64,000 bases of DNA from Mycobacterium asiaticum (GTDB taxonomy: Bacteria; Actinomycetota; Actinomycetes; Mycobacteriales; Mycobacteriaceae): NCBI RefSeq assembly GCF_001673635.1, contig NZ_LZMH01000074.1, positions 1 through 64,000 on the forward strand. Direction: 5' to 3'. The notes under the pieces were generated by a model. The model was not told the DNA's origin and searched no databases. It saw nothing but the letters and a program-made list of their open reading frames with translations. Position 1 is the first letter of the stretch. Every line of letters starts with the position of its first letter. This document shows positions 1-8,375 of the stretch, in pieces. A program made the translations under genes and the position numbers.

Positions 1-44
1 TGGACTGGGCAGACTACGTCGGTGATCTGCGCGAGCGGGACGCC

Positions 45-971
45 TCAGCCCCAGCGATCGAGGACGTCGGCGACGGGTAGGCCCGCGGCCAGGGCCGCCA
101 TCAGCAGCACGCGCGCCTGCGGCGGGCCCAGTCGCGGCACCAGCAGCGCGCCCGCACGCGCCAGGTCGTCGCCCGGCCCGTAACCGGCGCTCACCCGGCC
201 GCTGGGCACCCGGGTGGACACGGCGACCGTCACCCCGGCGCGGGACAGGCGCCGCACCCCGTCGACGACGGCGACCCCGGCGTTGCCGGAACCCAGAGCC
301 TCCAGCACCACCGCGCGAGCCCCGGCCGCCGCGAAAGCGTCCAGCGCGACCGCGTCACTGCCCAGATACGCCACGGCGATGTCGACCCGGGGTGCCCCGG
401 CCGCCCGGATGTCACCGGCGAACGGTCGAACCTTGGCTCCGGTCAACGACACAACGCTGTCGGCGGTGCCGAGCAGCTGCCCGGCGAAACCACTGAGGTC
501 CTGGGTTGCGGCCTTGCGCAGTCCCAGCGGTCGCAGCACCCGGCCGGCGAAACACACCAGCACTCCCAGCCCGCGGGCGGCCGGGTGGGCCGCCACCGCC
601 GCCGCGGCCCGCAGGTTGGCGGGTCCGTCCGCGTCGGGCGCATCGGCGCTGCGCATCGCACCGGTCAACACGACCGGAACCTCACCCGAATAGGTCAGCT
701 CCAGCCACAGGGCGCTCTCTTCCATGGTGTCGGTGCCATGCGCGATCACGATCCCGTCCGCACCGTCGGCGATCGCGGTATGCACCGCATCGCGCATCCG
801 GTCCCAGTCCGGCGGTGTCAGTTCGGAACTGTCGACGGCCATCAGGTCGACGACGTCGACGTCGAGTCCTTGGGTGAGGTCGGCGCCCGAGTGCGCGGGC
901 CGGCGCACGCCGTCGGCGCCGGTGCTCGTCGAAATCGTCCCTCCGGTGGTGATCACGGTGACGCGGCCCAT
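45..971 (-). CDS. ansA: L-asparaginase AnsA
   Basis: Type I/II asparaginase of 308 aa that hydrolyses L-asparagine to aspartate and ammonia in nitrogen metabolism. The N-terminus carries the signature TTGGTIS (the first Thr is the expected nucleophile) and a second signature HGTDTMEE about 80 residues on, both complete. The ATG at 971 places TTGGTIS a few residues from the start, as in M. tuberculosis AnsA; the open frame continues upstream to 1277 but would run into the divergent lspA and add a low-complexity extension, so the longer form is rejected. It is divergent from lspA with only 46 bp between them. No signal peptide is visible, so the enzyme is probably cytoplasmic. Confidence 0.93.
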   Translation of the reverse strand: MGRVTVITTGGTISTSTGADGVRRPAHSGADLTQGLDVDVVDLMAVDSSELTPPDWDRMRDAVHTAIADGADGIVIAHGTDTMEESALWLELTYSGEVPVVLTGAMRSADAPDADGPANLRAAAAVAAHPAARGLGVLVCFAGRVLRPLGLRKAATQDLSGFAGQLLGTADSVVSLTGAKVRPFAGDIRAAGAPRVDIAVAYLGSDAVALDAFAAAGARAVVLEALGSGNAGVAVVDGVRRLSRAGVTVAVSTRVPSGRVSAGYGPGDDLARAGALLVPRLGPPQARVLLMAALAAGLPVADVLDRWG

Positions 972-1017
972 CAGGGGATCATCCCGCACCCGCGGCGGCT
1001 TAGTGGATGATGGTGGG

Positions 1018-1602
1018 GTGCCTGACGAACCAACAGGGTCCGCCGATCCGCTGACTTCAGCCGGTGACGCCGTGTCAGCCCACGAACCCGAGGCAGCCCC
1101 GCCGCCCCGGCGGCTGCGTTTGCTGTTGGCGGTTGCGGCGGTGGTGCTTTCGCTGGACATCGTGACCAAGGTGCTGGCGGTCAAACTGCTGCCCCCGGGC
1201 CAGCCAGTGTCGATCATCGGGGACACCGTGACCTGGACGCTGGTCCGCAATTCGGGGGCCGCGTTTTCGATGGCCACCGGCTACACCTGGGTGCTGACGC
1301 TGATCGCGACCGGCGTGGTGGTCGGCATCTTCTGGATGGGGCGTCGGCTGGTCTCACCGTGGTGGGCGCTGGGGCTGGGGATGATCCTGGGCGGCGCGAT
1401 GGGAAACCTGGTCGACCGTTTCTTCCGGGCACCCGGGCCGCTGCGCGGCCACGTGGTGGACTTTCTGTCGGTCGGCTGGTGGCCGGTATTCAACGTCGCG
1501 GACCCGTCCGTGGTGGGTGGCGCCATCCTGCTCGTTGTGCTGTCGATCTTCGGGTTCGACTTCGACACCGTGGGCCGGCGCAACGCCGAGTCGAAGGAAT
1601 GA
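1018..1602 (+). CDS. lspA: Lipoprotein signal peptidase LspA
   Basis: Prolipoprotein signal peptidase II of 194 aa, an aspartic protease of the inner membrane that cleaves signal peptides ahead of the lipidated Cys. Four hydrophobic helices are visible, and the catalytic Asp motifs are present as GNLVDR and FNVADPSV. The GTG at 1018 gives the N-terminus MPDEPTGSADPL, which matches the M. tuberculosis protein; the upstream open frame is antisense to ansA. The stop overlaps the next gene by an ATGA, so the pseudouridine synthase is probably translationally coupled. Likely clients in this window are LprI and the cupredoxin-like lipoprotein near 49 kb. Confidence 0.96.
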   Translation: MPDEPTGSADPLTSAGDAVSAHEPEAAPPPRRLRLLLAVAAVVLSLDIVTKVLAVKLLPPGQPVSIIGDTVTWTLVRNSGAAFSMATGYTWVLTLIATGVVVGIFWMGRRLVSPWWALGLGMILGGAMGNLVDRFFRAPGPLRGHVVDFLSVGWWPVFNVADPSVVGGAILLVVLSIFGFDFDTVGRRNAESKE

Positions 1603-2525
1603 CCAACCGCTCGATGCCGGTCCCCGAGGGGCTGGCGGGTATGCGCGTGGACGCCGGGTTGGCTCGCCTGCTGGGGTTGTCCCGCAGCGCCGCCGCCGCC
1701 ATCGCCGAGAACGGGGGCGTCGAACTCGACGGCGTGACGGCCGGGAAGTCCGACCGTTTGAATTCGGGTGCCTGGCTGCAGGTTCGGCTGCCGGAGCCGC
1801 CCAAGCCGCCGGAGAACACGCCTGTCGATATCGAGGGCATGACGATCCTGTACTCCGACGACGACATCGTCGCCGTCGACAAACCCGCGGCGGTGGCCGC
1901 GCACGCGTCGATGGGCTGGACCGGTCCGACCGTGCTGGGCGGACTGGCCGCCGCGGGCTACCGGATCACCACATCCGGGGTGCATGAGCGGCAGGGCATC
2001 GTGCATCGCCTGGATGTCGGCACCTCCGGGGTGATGGTGGTGGCGATCTCCGAACGCGCGTACACCGTACTGAAGCGTGCGTTCAAGCAACGCACCGTCG
2101 ACAAGCGTTATCACGCGCTGGTGCAGGGACATCCAGATCCGTCCAGTGGCACCATCGACGCCCCGATCGGCCGGCATCCCGGCCCGGAGTGGAAGTTCGC
2201 GGTCAAGCGGGATGGCCGGCACAGTATCACCCACTACGACACCGTGGAGGCGTTCGTCGCCGCCAGTCTGCTCGACGTGCACCTGGAGACCGGTCGCACG
2301 CACCAGATTCGCGTGCACTTCGCCGCACTGCATCACCCCTGCTGCGGTGACCTGGTCTACGGTGCCGATCCCAAGCTGGCGAAAAGGCTTGGTCTGGAAC
2401 GGCAGTGGCTGCACGCGCGGTCGCTGGCGTTCGCCCATCCGGCCGACGGCCGCCGGGTAGAGATCGAGGCCCCGTACCCGGCCGACCTGGAGCACGCGCT
2501 GGGCGTGCTACGCGCCGAGGGGTGA
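1599..2525 (+). CDS. RluA/RluD-family pseudouridine synthase (Rv1540-like)
   Basis: A 308-aa protein with an N-terminal S4 RNA-binding domain (about residues 15-75) and an RluA-type pseudouridine synthase domain. The catalytic motif HRLDVGTSG contains the invariant Asp, and the later TGRTHQIRVH motif is complete. The family isomerises uridines in 23S rRNA or tRNA; the exact target cannot be read from sequence. The ATG overlaps the lspA stop (ATGA), as in many actinobacterial lspA-rluD pairs. Its 3' end overlaps the convergent methyltransferase gene by 18 bp. Confidence 0.92.
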   Translation: MTNRSMPVPEGLAGMRVDAGLARLLGLSRSAAAAIAENGGVELDGVTAGKSDRLNSGAWLQVRLPEPPKPPENTPVDIEGMTILYSDDDIVAVDKPAAVAAHASMGWTGPTVLGGLAAAGYRITTSGVHERQGIVHRLDVGTSGVMVVAISERAYTVLKRAFKQRTVDKRYHALVQGHPDPSSGTIDAPIGRHPGPEWKFAVKRDGRHSITHYDTVEAFVAASLLDVHLETGRTHQIRVHFAALHHPCCGDLVYGADPKLAKRLGLERQWLHARSLAFAHPADGRRVEIEAPYPADLEHALGVLRAEG

Positions 2526-3278
2526 CGGTTTGCGCGCCTCGACGAGGACGCGCGCGGCATGCGCGACGAACGGCCCCTCGTGCTGGATGCGCTCGTGCAG
2601 TGCGCGTAACCGCTCGCGATAGCGGTCGACGGTGAAGTCGGGCACCGTCCAGATCACCTTGCGCAGGAAGTAAACGACGGCGCCGATGTCGAAGAATTCC
2701 TGGCGCAGCCGCTCGGACCGCATGTCCACGATCTGCAGGCCGGCCGCTTCCGCCTGTGCCCGCTCGTGATCCGGGTGCCGCCGCGCCCACGCTTCGGGCT
2801 GCGGCCCGATGAAGTATTCGACCAACTCCGAGACAGTGGCCGGCCCGATGTGCTGGGCGAGGTAGCTGCCGCCGGGCCGCAACACCCGCGCAATCTCGTT
2901 CCACCACACGGTGTTCGGATGGCTGCTTGTCACCAGGTCGAAGGCCTCCTCGGCGAACGGCAGCGGCGATTCGGTGGGTGTGGCGACCACCACCACACCC
3001 CGCGGATGCAGCCGTTTGGTCGCCAGCGCCGCGTTGGGCGGCCAGGACTCCACCGCCGCCATGGTGGGCGGAAATCGCTGCGCCCCAGCCAATACCTCGC
3101 CGCCACCGGTCTGAATATCCAGGGCGGCAGAAACTTCCGCCAGACGACTACTCATCAGCCGCTGATAACCCCAGGACGGCCGCTCCTCGGTCGCGCGACC
3201 GTCGAACCAGGAGAAGTCCCATCCGTCGAGCGGGACTGACTCGGCCTCGGCCACCAGGTCTTCGAATGTCCGATGCAT
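2508..3278 (-). CDS. Class I SAM-dependent methyltransferase, substrate unknown
   Basis: A 256-aa methyltransferase. Motif I appears as ALDIQTGGGEVLA, followed by an acidic turn region and the post-motif RVLRPGGSYL typical of small-molecule and RNA Rossmann methyltransferases. The start MHRTFEDLVAEAE at 3278 is preferred; the frame extends upstream to 3317 with an unconvincing hydrophobic extension. It is convergent with the pseudouridine synthase (18-bp overlap) and begins an accessory block not found between Rv1540 and lprI in M. tuberculosis. The substrate cannot be inferred. Confidence 0.8.
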   Translation of the reverse strand: MHRTFEDLVAEAESVPLDGWDFSWFDGRATEERPSWGYQRLMSSRLAEVSAALDIQTGGGEVLAGAQRFPPTMAAVESWPPNAALATKRLHPRGVVVVATPTESPLPFAEEAFDLVTSSHPNTVWWNEIARVLRPGGSYLAQHIGPATVSELVEYFIGPQPEAWARRHPDHERAQAEAAGLQIVDMRSERLRQEFFDIGAVVYFLRKVIWTVPDFTVDRYRERLRALHERIQHEGPFVAHAARVLVEARKPSPLGA

Positions 3279-3341
3279 GAAGGTAACTATCCAGGAAATG
3301 GCGTACTGCACAACCACTCCGCGCCAGCCGGGTGAGAAGGG

Positions 3342-3899
3342 TCAGAGTTGGTGTTTCCCAGCTTTACCGTTCACCTGCGCCAGAGTGCTCCAAATTTGGC
3401 ATGTGCCGTGCGAATAGATCTCCACGATATTGCCGAACGGGTCCTCGCAATAACACACATAAAACCCGATGCCAGGAGCGAACTCCCACACCGCGCTGCG
3501 TTGCTTACCGCCGCTGTCAGCTATCCGCTTCGCCAGGCTCTCGACATCCGGATCGATGACGCAGAAGTGGAACGTGCCCGTCTTCTGCAGATAGAATTGC
3601 GTGTTCTCGTCTGCACCGCGCTGCTCGGGCTTTGGGTCCGAGAATTCGAATATCTCAAGACCGACTCCGTTTCCGGCGTCCATCATGGCGATCCTGCCGG
3701 ATACGACGTGTGGCCCCAACATGTCCGCAACCAACCCGCCGAAGTAGCCCTCGCCCGCGGTGTACTCCTGTGGTTCGTGTAAGAGCTGAAATCCAAGCAC
3801 GTTTCGATACCAGTCAATCGCGGCGTCGGCGTCCGTCACGGTTACGCCTACGTGGGTGATGGTTCGTGGCGGCTGCAAGCCCCAAGCCGATCCGGTCAT
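3342..3899 (-). CDS. Glyoxalase/bleomycin-resistance (VOC) fold protein
   Basis: A 185-aa vicinal-oxygen-chelate protein. The two beta-alpha-beta-beta-beta repeats are recognisable by THVGVTVTDADAAIDWYRNV at the start and by FHFCVIDPDVESLAKRI in the second module. Likely metal ligands are the His of THVGV, the Glu of LEIFEF, the His of FHFCV and the Glu of NIVEIYSH. VOC proteins act as lyases, dioxygenases or isomerases on small molecules, and this one cannot be assigned further. The ATG at 3899 follows a strong GGAGGACA ribosome site. It lies just downstream of the AraC gene on the same strand and may share its job with the adjacent dehydrogenase. Confidence 0.8.
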   Translation of the reverse strand: MTGSAWGLQPPRTITHVGVTVTDADAAIDWYRNVLGFQLLHEPQEYTAGEGYFGGLVADMLGPHVVSGRIAMMDAGNGVGLEIFEFSDPKPEQRGADENTQFYLQKTGTFHFCVIDPDVESLAKRIADSGGKQRSAVWEFAPGIGFYVCYCEDPFGNIVEIYSHGTCQIWSTLAQVNGKAGKHQL

Positions 3900-4029
3900 G
3901 CGCTGTCCTCCTGTTGCGGCGAGGTGGCTGCGGCGGCCACACCGCGTAGTCAACGGCGGAGGTGGCGACAACGCCGTACGAATACCGGAATCCGCTACGG
4001 ATGCGGGCGCTTTGCTATACCGGGGCGGA

Positions 4030-4953
4030 TCATCTGTTGGTTGTGCCGTTCCAGTAATCCCGTGGCGTCGAGCCGAATCGATTACGGAACTCCTTGATGA
4101 AGTGCGAGGCGCTGGTGTACCCCACCCCATGGGCGATTTCTGACACACCGAGGCGACGATCGATCACGAGTTCGCGCGCTCTGTTCAGCCGCACATCTTT
4201 GACGTACTGGTACGGCGATGACCCGGTCACCTCGCGGAACGTCCTGGTGAAGGCGGACGGGCTCAAGCCCACCTGCGCGGCCATCGTGGCAACAGTGATC
4301 GGATCCGCCAAGTGGGCGTTGATGTAAATCAGTGCGGCACGAATCGGATTGCCCGCTGCCTGTTGCTCGGCAAAGTGGAGCATCCGCGCAAACTGTTCTC
4401 GCTGCAATACCCGGTAGACCAGCTCCCGCTGATACAACGGTGCCAGGACGCGTCGCTCGACGTCGGTGGACAGCGACCGCAGAAATCGCAGCACCGAACT
4501 CAACACCTCGTCGTCGAGGGTGGAAATCACACAGGTCTCGGCGAGTTCCCGGAGAGCGCCCGTCGAGATGCGGCGCTGCCCGGGCATCTTGTCCGAGATG
4601 CTGCGGACGGTGGAGGGGTCGATCTCGAGGACCAGGCACAGGCAGGGCCGGCCGGGTGAGGCCTCGAGAACCTCGCTTTGGAACTGTAAGTCGCCGTTGA
4701 TGACCAGATAGTTGAACTGGTCATAGACGTAGCGTCTGCCCTTGTCGATGACCGCCTTGCGGCCCTGGGCGACGACGCCGATCGACAGTCCGCGAATCTC
4801 TTGCCACTCGGGTTCGGTGGGCTCGGTGAAACGGTAGATCGTCAGGCCCGGCCACAGGCCGACGTTCGCGCCGACATGCACCGCTCGGGTAGTTAAGTCG
4901 GCGACCAGATCACCCGACGTTATGTGCTGCTCGATGTGCTCGGTGGCGGTCAA
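4030..4953 (-). CDS. AraC-family transcriptional regulator with N-terminal AraC_N domain
   Basis: A 307-aa regulator. The N-terminal two thirds is a cupin-like AraC_N ligand domain, and the C-terminal 100 residues contain two helix-turn-helix motifs (VATMAAQVGLSPSAFTRTFR and ISEIAH-like GVSEIAHGVGYTSASHFIKE). The start is TTG at 4953: it follows a perfect AAGGAGGT ribosome site at normal spacing, and no better start exists. It is divergent from the zinc alcohol dehydrogenase gene across about 200 bp, the same arrangement as E. coli yqhC-yqhD, so I infer that it activates that dehydrogenase in response to aldehydes or related substrates. Confidence 0.88.
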   Translation of the reverse strand: MTATEHIEQHITSGDLVADLTTRAVHVGANVGLWPGLTIYRFTEPTEPEWQEIRGLSIGVVAQGRKAVIDKGRRYVYDQFNYLVINGDLQFQSEVLEASPGRPCLCLVLEIDPSTVRSISDKMPGQRRISTGALRELAETCVISTLDDEVLSSVLRFLRSLSTDVERRVLAPLYQRELVYRVLQREQFARMLHFAEQQAAGNPIRAALIYINAHLADPITVATMAAQVGLSPSAFTRTFREVTGSSPYQYVKDVRLNRARELVIDRRLGVSEIAHGVGYTSASHFIKEFRNRFGSTPRDYWNGTTNR

Positions 4954-5155
4954 CGCGGCACCTCCTTGCGCAAAGGTATCCGACGGCAGACCCGTCCGCT
5001 CGGTGACAGCCCCGGGCCCACCGATATAGCCGTCGTGGCGGAATCGGCAAACATCGAGCAGGAATGTGATACCCCGGCGCTCGAGGATCAGGTTGGCTAT
5101 TTCTATCGCCCCGGGCAGGCGTCGAAACGTTCATCGTTGAAATCGAGGAGGGATC

Positions 5156-6226
5156 ATGCCGATGCGGGCAGCGCGCATGCACGGTTACAACCAGCCACTG
5201 CAGATCGATGAAGTGCCGGTGCCCGACGTCGGGCGTGATCAGGTTCTGATCAAGGTGGCCGCTACCGGCATGTGCCGCAGCGACTATCAACTCCTCGATG
5301 GTTACTTCCGGGACGGCCTGCCAGTGGAGTTGCCCTTCATTCCAGGCCACGAAGTGGCGGGAACCATCGCCGAGGTAGGCGCGGATGTGCCGGAATCCGC
5401 GGCGATCTCCGAGGGGGATCTCGTCGTGGTAGACCCGAACTGGGGCGACGGCACCTGCCGCCAATGCCACGAAGGCAACCAACAACTGTGCACCGATGGG
5501 CAACTCGTCGGCTTCGGCCCGAACGGGGGCTTCGCCGAATACATGGTCGCACCCTACGACCACGTCATCTCCGTTGCAGATCAACCGGATTCTCAACCCG
5601 AGTACTTGGCCCCGCTAACCGATGCCGGGCTCACCCCGTACCGGGGGATGAAGAAGCTGCGCGACGCGGGCAAGCTCGGCGCCGGTCGCACCGTGGTTGT
5701 CAACGGCATCGGTGGCCTGGGCAGCTATGGGGTTCAGTACGCGCGGCTGCTCGGTGCTGGGGCGACAGTGCTCGGCTTCGCGCGGAGCGACGAAAAGCTC
5801 GCTGTCGCAAGGGAACACGGAGCCCACCACACCGTCAATGTCCGGGACAAGTCCGCCGAAGATGTGCAGAACGAGCTGGAGGACCTGACCGGCCGGCGCA
5901 CCGTCGATGCCGTCCTTGACTGCGCCGGGTCTCCGGAGTCGTTGGGGTTGGCGGCCGCCATCCTGGCCACCGAGGGCGCGCTGTCCCAAGTTGGCCTGAT
6001 GGGTCAGCGCGTAGAACTGCCCCTGTTCCCCTTCGTCAGCGGGGAAAAGTCCTACTACGGGTCGTTCTGGGGCAACTACAACGACCTGCGCGAGGTCTTG
6101 GCCTTGGCCAGCCAAGGTTTGATCAAGCATCGTGTCGTCCCAGTCAAACTCGAGGACATCAACGAGACTCTGGAAGCCTTGGGTCAGGGAGACATTGTAG
6201 GTCGCGCGGTGGTCGTCTTCGACTGA
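5156..6226 (+). CDS. Zinc-dependent medium-chain alcohol dehydrogenase
   Basis: A 356-aa MDR-superfamily enzyme that interconverts alcohols and aldehydes or ketones with NAD(P). Catalytic zinc ligands are present in GMCRSDYQL and GHEVAG. The dinucleotide-binding loop reads GIGGLGSYG. The structural zinc lobe reads NWGDGTCRQCHEGNQQLC: the first of the four usual cysteines is Asp, leaving three. A GGAGGGATC ribosome site precedes the ATG at 5156. It resembles Rhodococcus-type secondary alcohol dehydrogenases. It is divergently arranged with the AraC regulator, which probably controls it, and is followed after 11 bp by the convergent lprI. Confidence 0.9.
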   Translation: MPMRAARMHGYNQPLQIDEVPVPDVGRDQVLIKVAATGMCRSDYQLLDGYFRDGLPVELPFIPGHEVAGTIAEVGADVPESAAISEGDLVVVDPNWGDGTCRQCHEGNQQLCTDGQLVGFGPNGGFAEYMVAPYDHVISVADQPDSQPEYLAPLTDAGLTPYRGMKKLRDAGKLGAGRTVVVNGIGGLGSYGVQYARLLGAGATVLGFARSDEKLAVAREHGAHHTVNVRDKSAEDVQNELEDLTGRRTVDAVLDCAGSPESLGLAAAILATEGALSQVGLMGQRVELPLFPFVSGEKSYYGSFWGNYNDLREVLALASQGLIKHRVVPVKLEDINETLEALGQGDIVGRAVVVFD

Positions 6227-6237
6227 TCAGCAGTTGA

Positions 6238-6888
6238 TCACCTTGTCCGGCAGACGAATTCGGTGCCGCTGAGATTCAAGGTCACCTCGCCCTGGTGTTC
6301 CCAGTATTCCGATCCCTGGCGGCCGTACCGGGCGCCGCTACCGGAGGGCTGAATGAACAGAATGACGCGGTTGCCCTTCCAATCCAGCACCGCCGTCTTC
6401 GGTTCGAGCTGGTTGTAGAACTGGGCGGTCAGGGTGCCGGCGTCCGGCGGGCAGTCGTAGGACACGACCGGCGGCGCGGCAGTGGCCGGGTCGGCGATGG
6501 CCAACTCGACCAGCCGTGTCTGGTAGGCCTCCAGCACACATGGCCGCATGTCGGCATGGTCCGCGCAGCCGTCCCTGGTGGCGACAAAGGCGTTTTGCGC
6601 GGCCGTGAGCGCGGGCTGGTCAGCGCCGGCGCGGGTCAGGGCCTGCTGATAAGCGGTCTGCACACGATGGTCCAGGTCAGTCAATTGTGTTTCGCTGCAG
6701 ATCAATTGCTGCGCCTTGTTCGTGGGTTTAGCGCAATCGAACGTGCCGGCCGCGGCCGCGGGCGCGGCCGTCGTGGTATTGCTTGTGACGGAACTTGTGC
6801 GGGAAGAGGTGGGAGAACTGGGCGGGGCCTGCCCGCCGCAGGCGGTGACGACGAACGCGGCGACCAGGCAGACGGCGAACAGTTTCAC
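6238..6888 (-). CDS. lprI: Lipoprotein LprI, lysozyme inhibitor
   Basis: A 216-aa lipoprotein. The signal peptide ends in the lipobox VVTAC with the acylated Cys at residue 17, followed by a Ser/Thr-rich linker. A DUF1311/LprI domain starts at FDCAKPTNKAQQLIC (about residues 50-130), and a C-terminal domain beginning VSYDCPPDAG resembles MliC-type inhibitors of c-type lysozyme. M. tuberculosis LprI is reported to inhibit lysozyme. The start is GTG at 6888. In M. tuberculosis it forms an operon with glbN; here the upstream glbN is a pseudogene, so lprI is kept without its partner. Confidence 0.93.
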   Translation of the reverse strand: MKLFAVCLVAAFVVTACGGQAPPSSPTSSRTSSVTSNTTTAAPAAAAGTFDCAKPTNKAQQLICSETQLTDLDHRVQTAYQQALTRAGADQPALTAAQNAFVATRDGCADHADMRPCVLEAYQTRLVELAIADPATAAPPVVSYDCPPDAGTLTAQFYNQLEPKTAVLDWKGNRVILFIQPSGSGARYGRQGSEYWEHQGEVTLNLSGTEFVCRTR

Positions 6889-6932
6889 ACCGTCGACTAT
6901 CCCGCACGTTGGGGAGTTCGCACGCGAGGCGC

Positions 6933-7174
6933 TCAGACTTTCGTGCTGCTGCTTTCGCCCGGTGCGATGTCTGAGGCCAGCGGCGCTATCGCTATCACAC
7001 CTGCCTGCCTTTGAGCCGGCTCATATTGGTCCCGCTGAAGAAGCCGGCCAGTTGGGCATCGGCGAGCACGCGATCCTAGAAGTCGTCGACGACGGTTTCG
7101 ATCGCCTGGTAGCCGCCGATCCGGTCGTAGATGCTGAGGCGTCTGCGGAGTGGGAAAAGCTTGAGTGGCGGCAT
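6933..7174 (-). pseudogene. glbN: Remnant of truncated haemoglobin gene glbN
   Basis: Both ends of a group I truncated haemoglobin are readable. From the ATG at 7174 the frame gives MPPLKLF..RRRLSIYDRIGGYQAIETVVDDF, then an in-frame TAG at 7076-7078 where family members have Tyr, then DRVLADAQLAGFFSGTNMSR up to about 7000. After LKGRQ the frame shifts and resumes as GVIAIAPLASDIAPGESSST to the stop at 6933, matching the family C-terminus. About 60 residues between, including the helices with the proximal His, are deleted. The nonsense codon, internal deletion and frameshift make this a dead gene. It lies directly upstream of lprI, the same place as the intact M. tuberculosis gene. Confidence 0.88.
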
Positions 7175-7354
7175 CGCCCCAGTCGAACATCTGCCGGTTG
7201 CTGGACAGTTAGTCCGCCGTCACCACCGGATTATCCGGCGTTACAAGACGATTGTTTACATGCCGGCAATCTGTATAAATTGGCCCGCCGATGTCCTAGG
7301 TTGGCTTCATGACCTGTGTCACACCGTCCACACCGCCATCAGGAGCAACTGTCA

Positions 7355-8371
7355 ATGAATCTTGGTGACCTCACGAATCTGGTCGAGAAGCCGTTCGCGG
7401 CTGTGTCGAACCTGATCAACACGCCGAACTCCGCGGGTCGGTACCGGCCGTTCTACTGGCGCAACCTGCGCGACGCGGTGCAGGGCCGCAAGCTCGAGGA
7501 CGCGGTGGAAGGCAGGATCGCGCTGATAACGGGCGGATCTTCGGGCATCGGCGAGGCGGCCTCGCACAAGATCGCCGAGGCGGGCGGCACTGTGGTTCTG
7601 GTCGCTCGCACCCTGGAGAACCTGGAGAAGGTCGCCGACGACATCCGCGGCAACGGGGGCACCGCCCACGTGTACCCCTGCGACCTGTCCAACATGGACG
7701 CGATCGCCGAGATGGCCGACAAGGTGCTCGAGGACCTCGGCGGCGTCGACATCCTGATCAACAACGCCGGACGCTCGATCCGCCGTTCGCTGGCCCTTTC
7801 CTACGACCGCATCCACGACTACCAGCGGACCATTCAACTGAACTACCTGGGTGCGGTCCAGCTGATCCTCAAGTTCATCCCCGGTATGCGCGAGCGCGGC
7901 TTCGGCCACATCGTCAACGTCTCCTCGGTCGGTGTACAAACCCGCGCACCGCGGTTCGGCGCCTACATCGCCAGCAAGGCCGCGCTGGACAGCTTGTGCG
8001 ATGCGCTGCAGGCCGAAACCGTCAGTGACAACGTGCGATTCACCACCGTGCACATGGCACTGGTACGCACGCCGATGATCAGCCCAACCACCATGTACGA
8101 CAAGTTCCCGACGCTGACCCCGGATCAAGCCGCCGGCGTGATCACCGATGCGCTGATCCACCGGCCGCGGCGGGCCAGCTCGCCGTTCGGGCAGTTTGCC
8201 GCGGTCGCCGACGCCGTCAATCCCGCCGTCATGGACCGGGTGCGCAACCGCGCCTTCAGCATGTTCGACGATTCCTCGGCGGCCAAGGGCAGCGAAGACA
8301 AGGGTGATCAAAAGGATCTCGATCGCCGCAGCGAGACCTTCCTGCAGGCGACCCGCGGGATTCACTGGTGA
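7355..8371 (+). CDS. Short-chain dehydrogenase/fatty acyl-CoA reductase-like (Rv1543 orthologue)
   Basis: A 338-aa protein closely matching M. tuberculosis Rv1543. A ~50-residue N-terminal extension (MNLGDLTNLVEKPFAAVSNL) precedes a classical SDR core with ITGGSSGIGEA (cofactor binding), INNAGRS, a catalytic Ser in VNVSSVG, and YIASK carrying the Tyr and Lys. The family reduces fatty acyl-CoA or related carbonyls with NADPH; Rv1543 is annotated as a possible acyl-CoA reductase in wax-ester metabolism, which remains inference here. An AGGAGC ribosome site precedes the ATG at 7355; the frame extends to 7316 without support. Five bases separate it from the next SDR gene, so the two form an operon. 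Confidence 0.92.
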   Translation: MNLGDLTNLVEKPFAAVSNLINTPNSAGRYRPFYWRNLRDAVQGRKLEDAVEGRIALITGGSSGIGEAASHKIAEAGGTVVLVARTLENLEKVADDIRGNGGTAHVYPCDLSNMDAIAEMADKVLEDLGGVDILINNAGRSIRRSLALSYDRIHDYQRTIQLNYLGAVQLILKFIPGMRERGFGHIVNVSSVGVQTRAPRFGAYIASKAALDSLCDALQAETVSDNVRFTTVHMALVRTPMISPTTMYDKFPTLTPDQAAGVITDALIHRPRRASSPFGQFAAVADAVNPAVMDRVRNRAFSMFDDSSAAKGSEDKGDQKDLDRRSETFLQATRGIHW

Positions 8372-8375
8372 CCTC

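Noticed and set aside
3..80. Open frame at the left edge on the + strand, ending in TAG at 78-80
   Set aside because: It could be the 3' end of an upstream gene, but it overlaps the ansA 3' end by 36 bp and the visible 25 residues match nothing I recognise; another frame ends at base 25. Too little to call.
972..1277. Long upstream extension of ansA to 1277
   Set aside because: It overlaps the divergent lspA, adds a low-complexity segment unlike any asparaginase, and the family start fits the ATG at 971.
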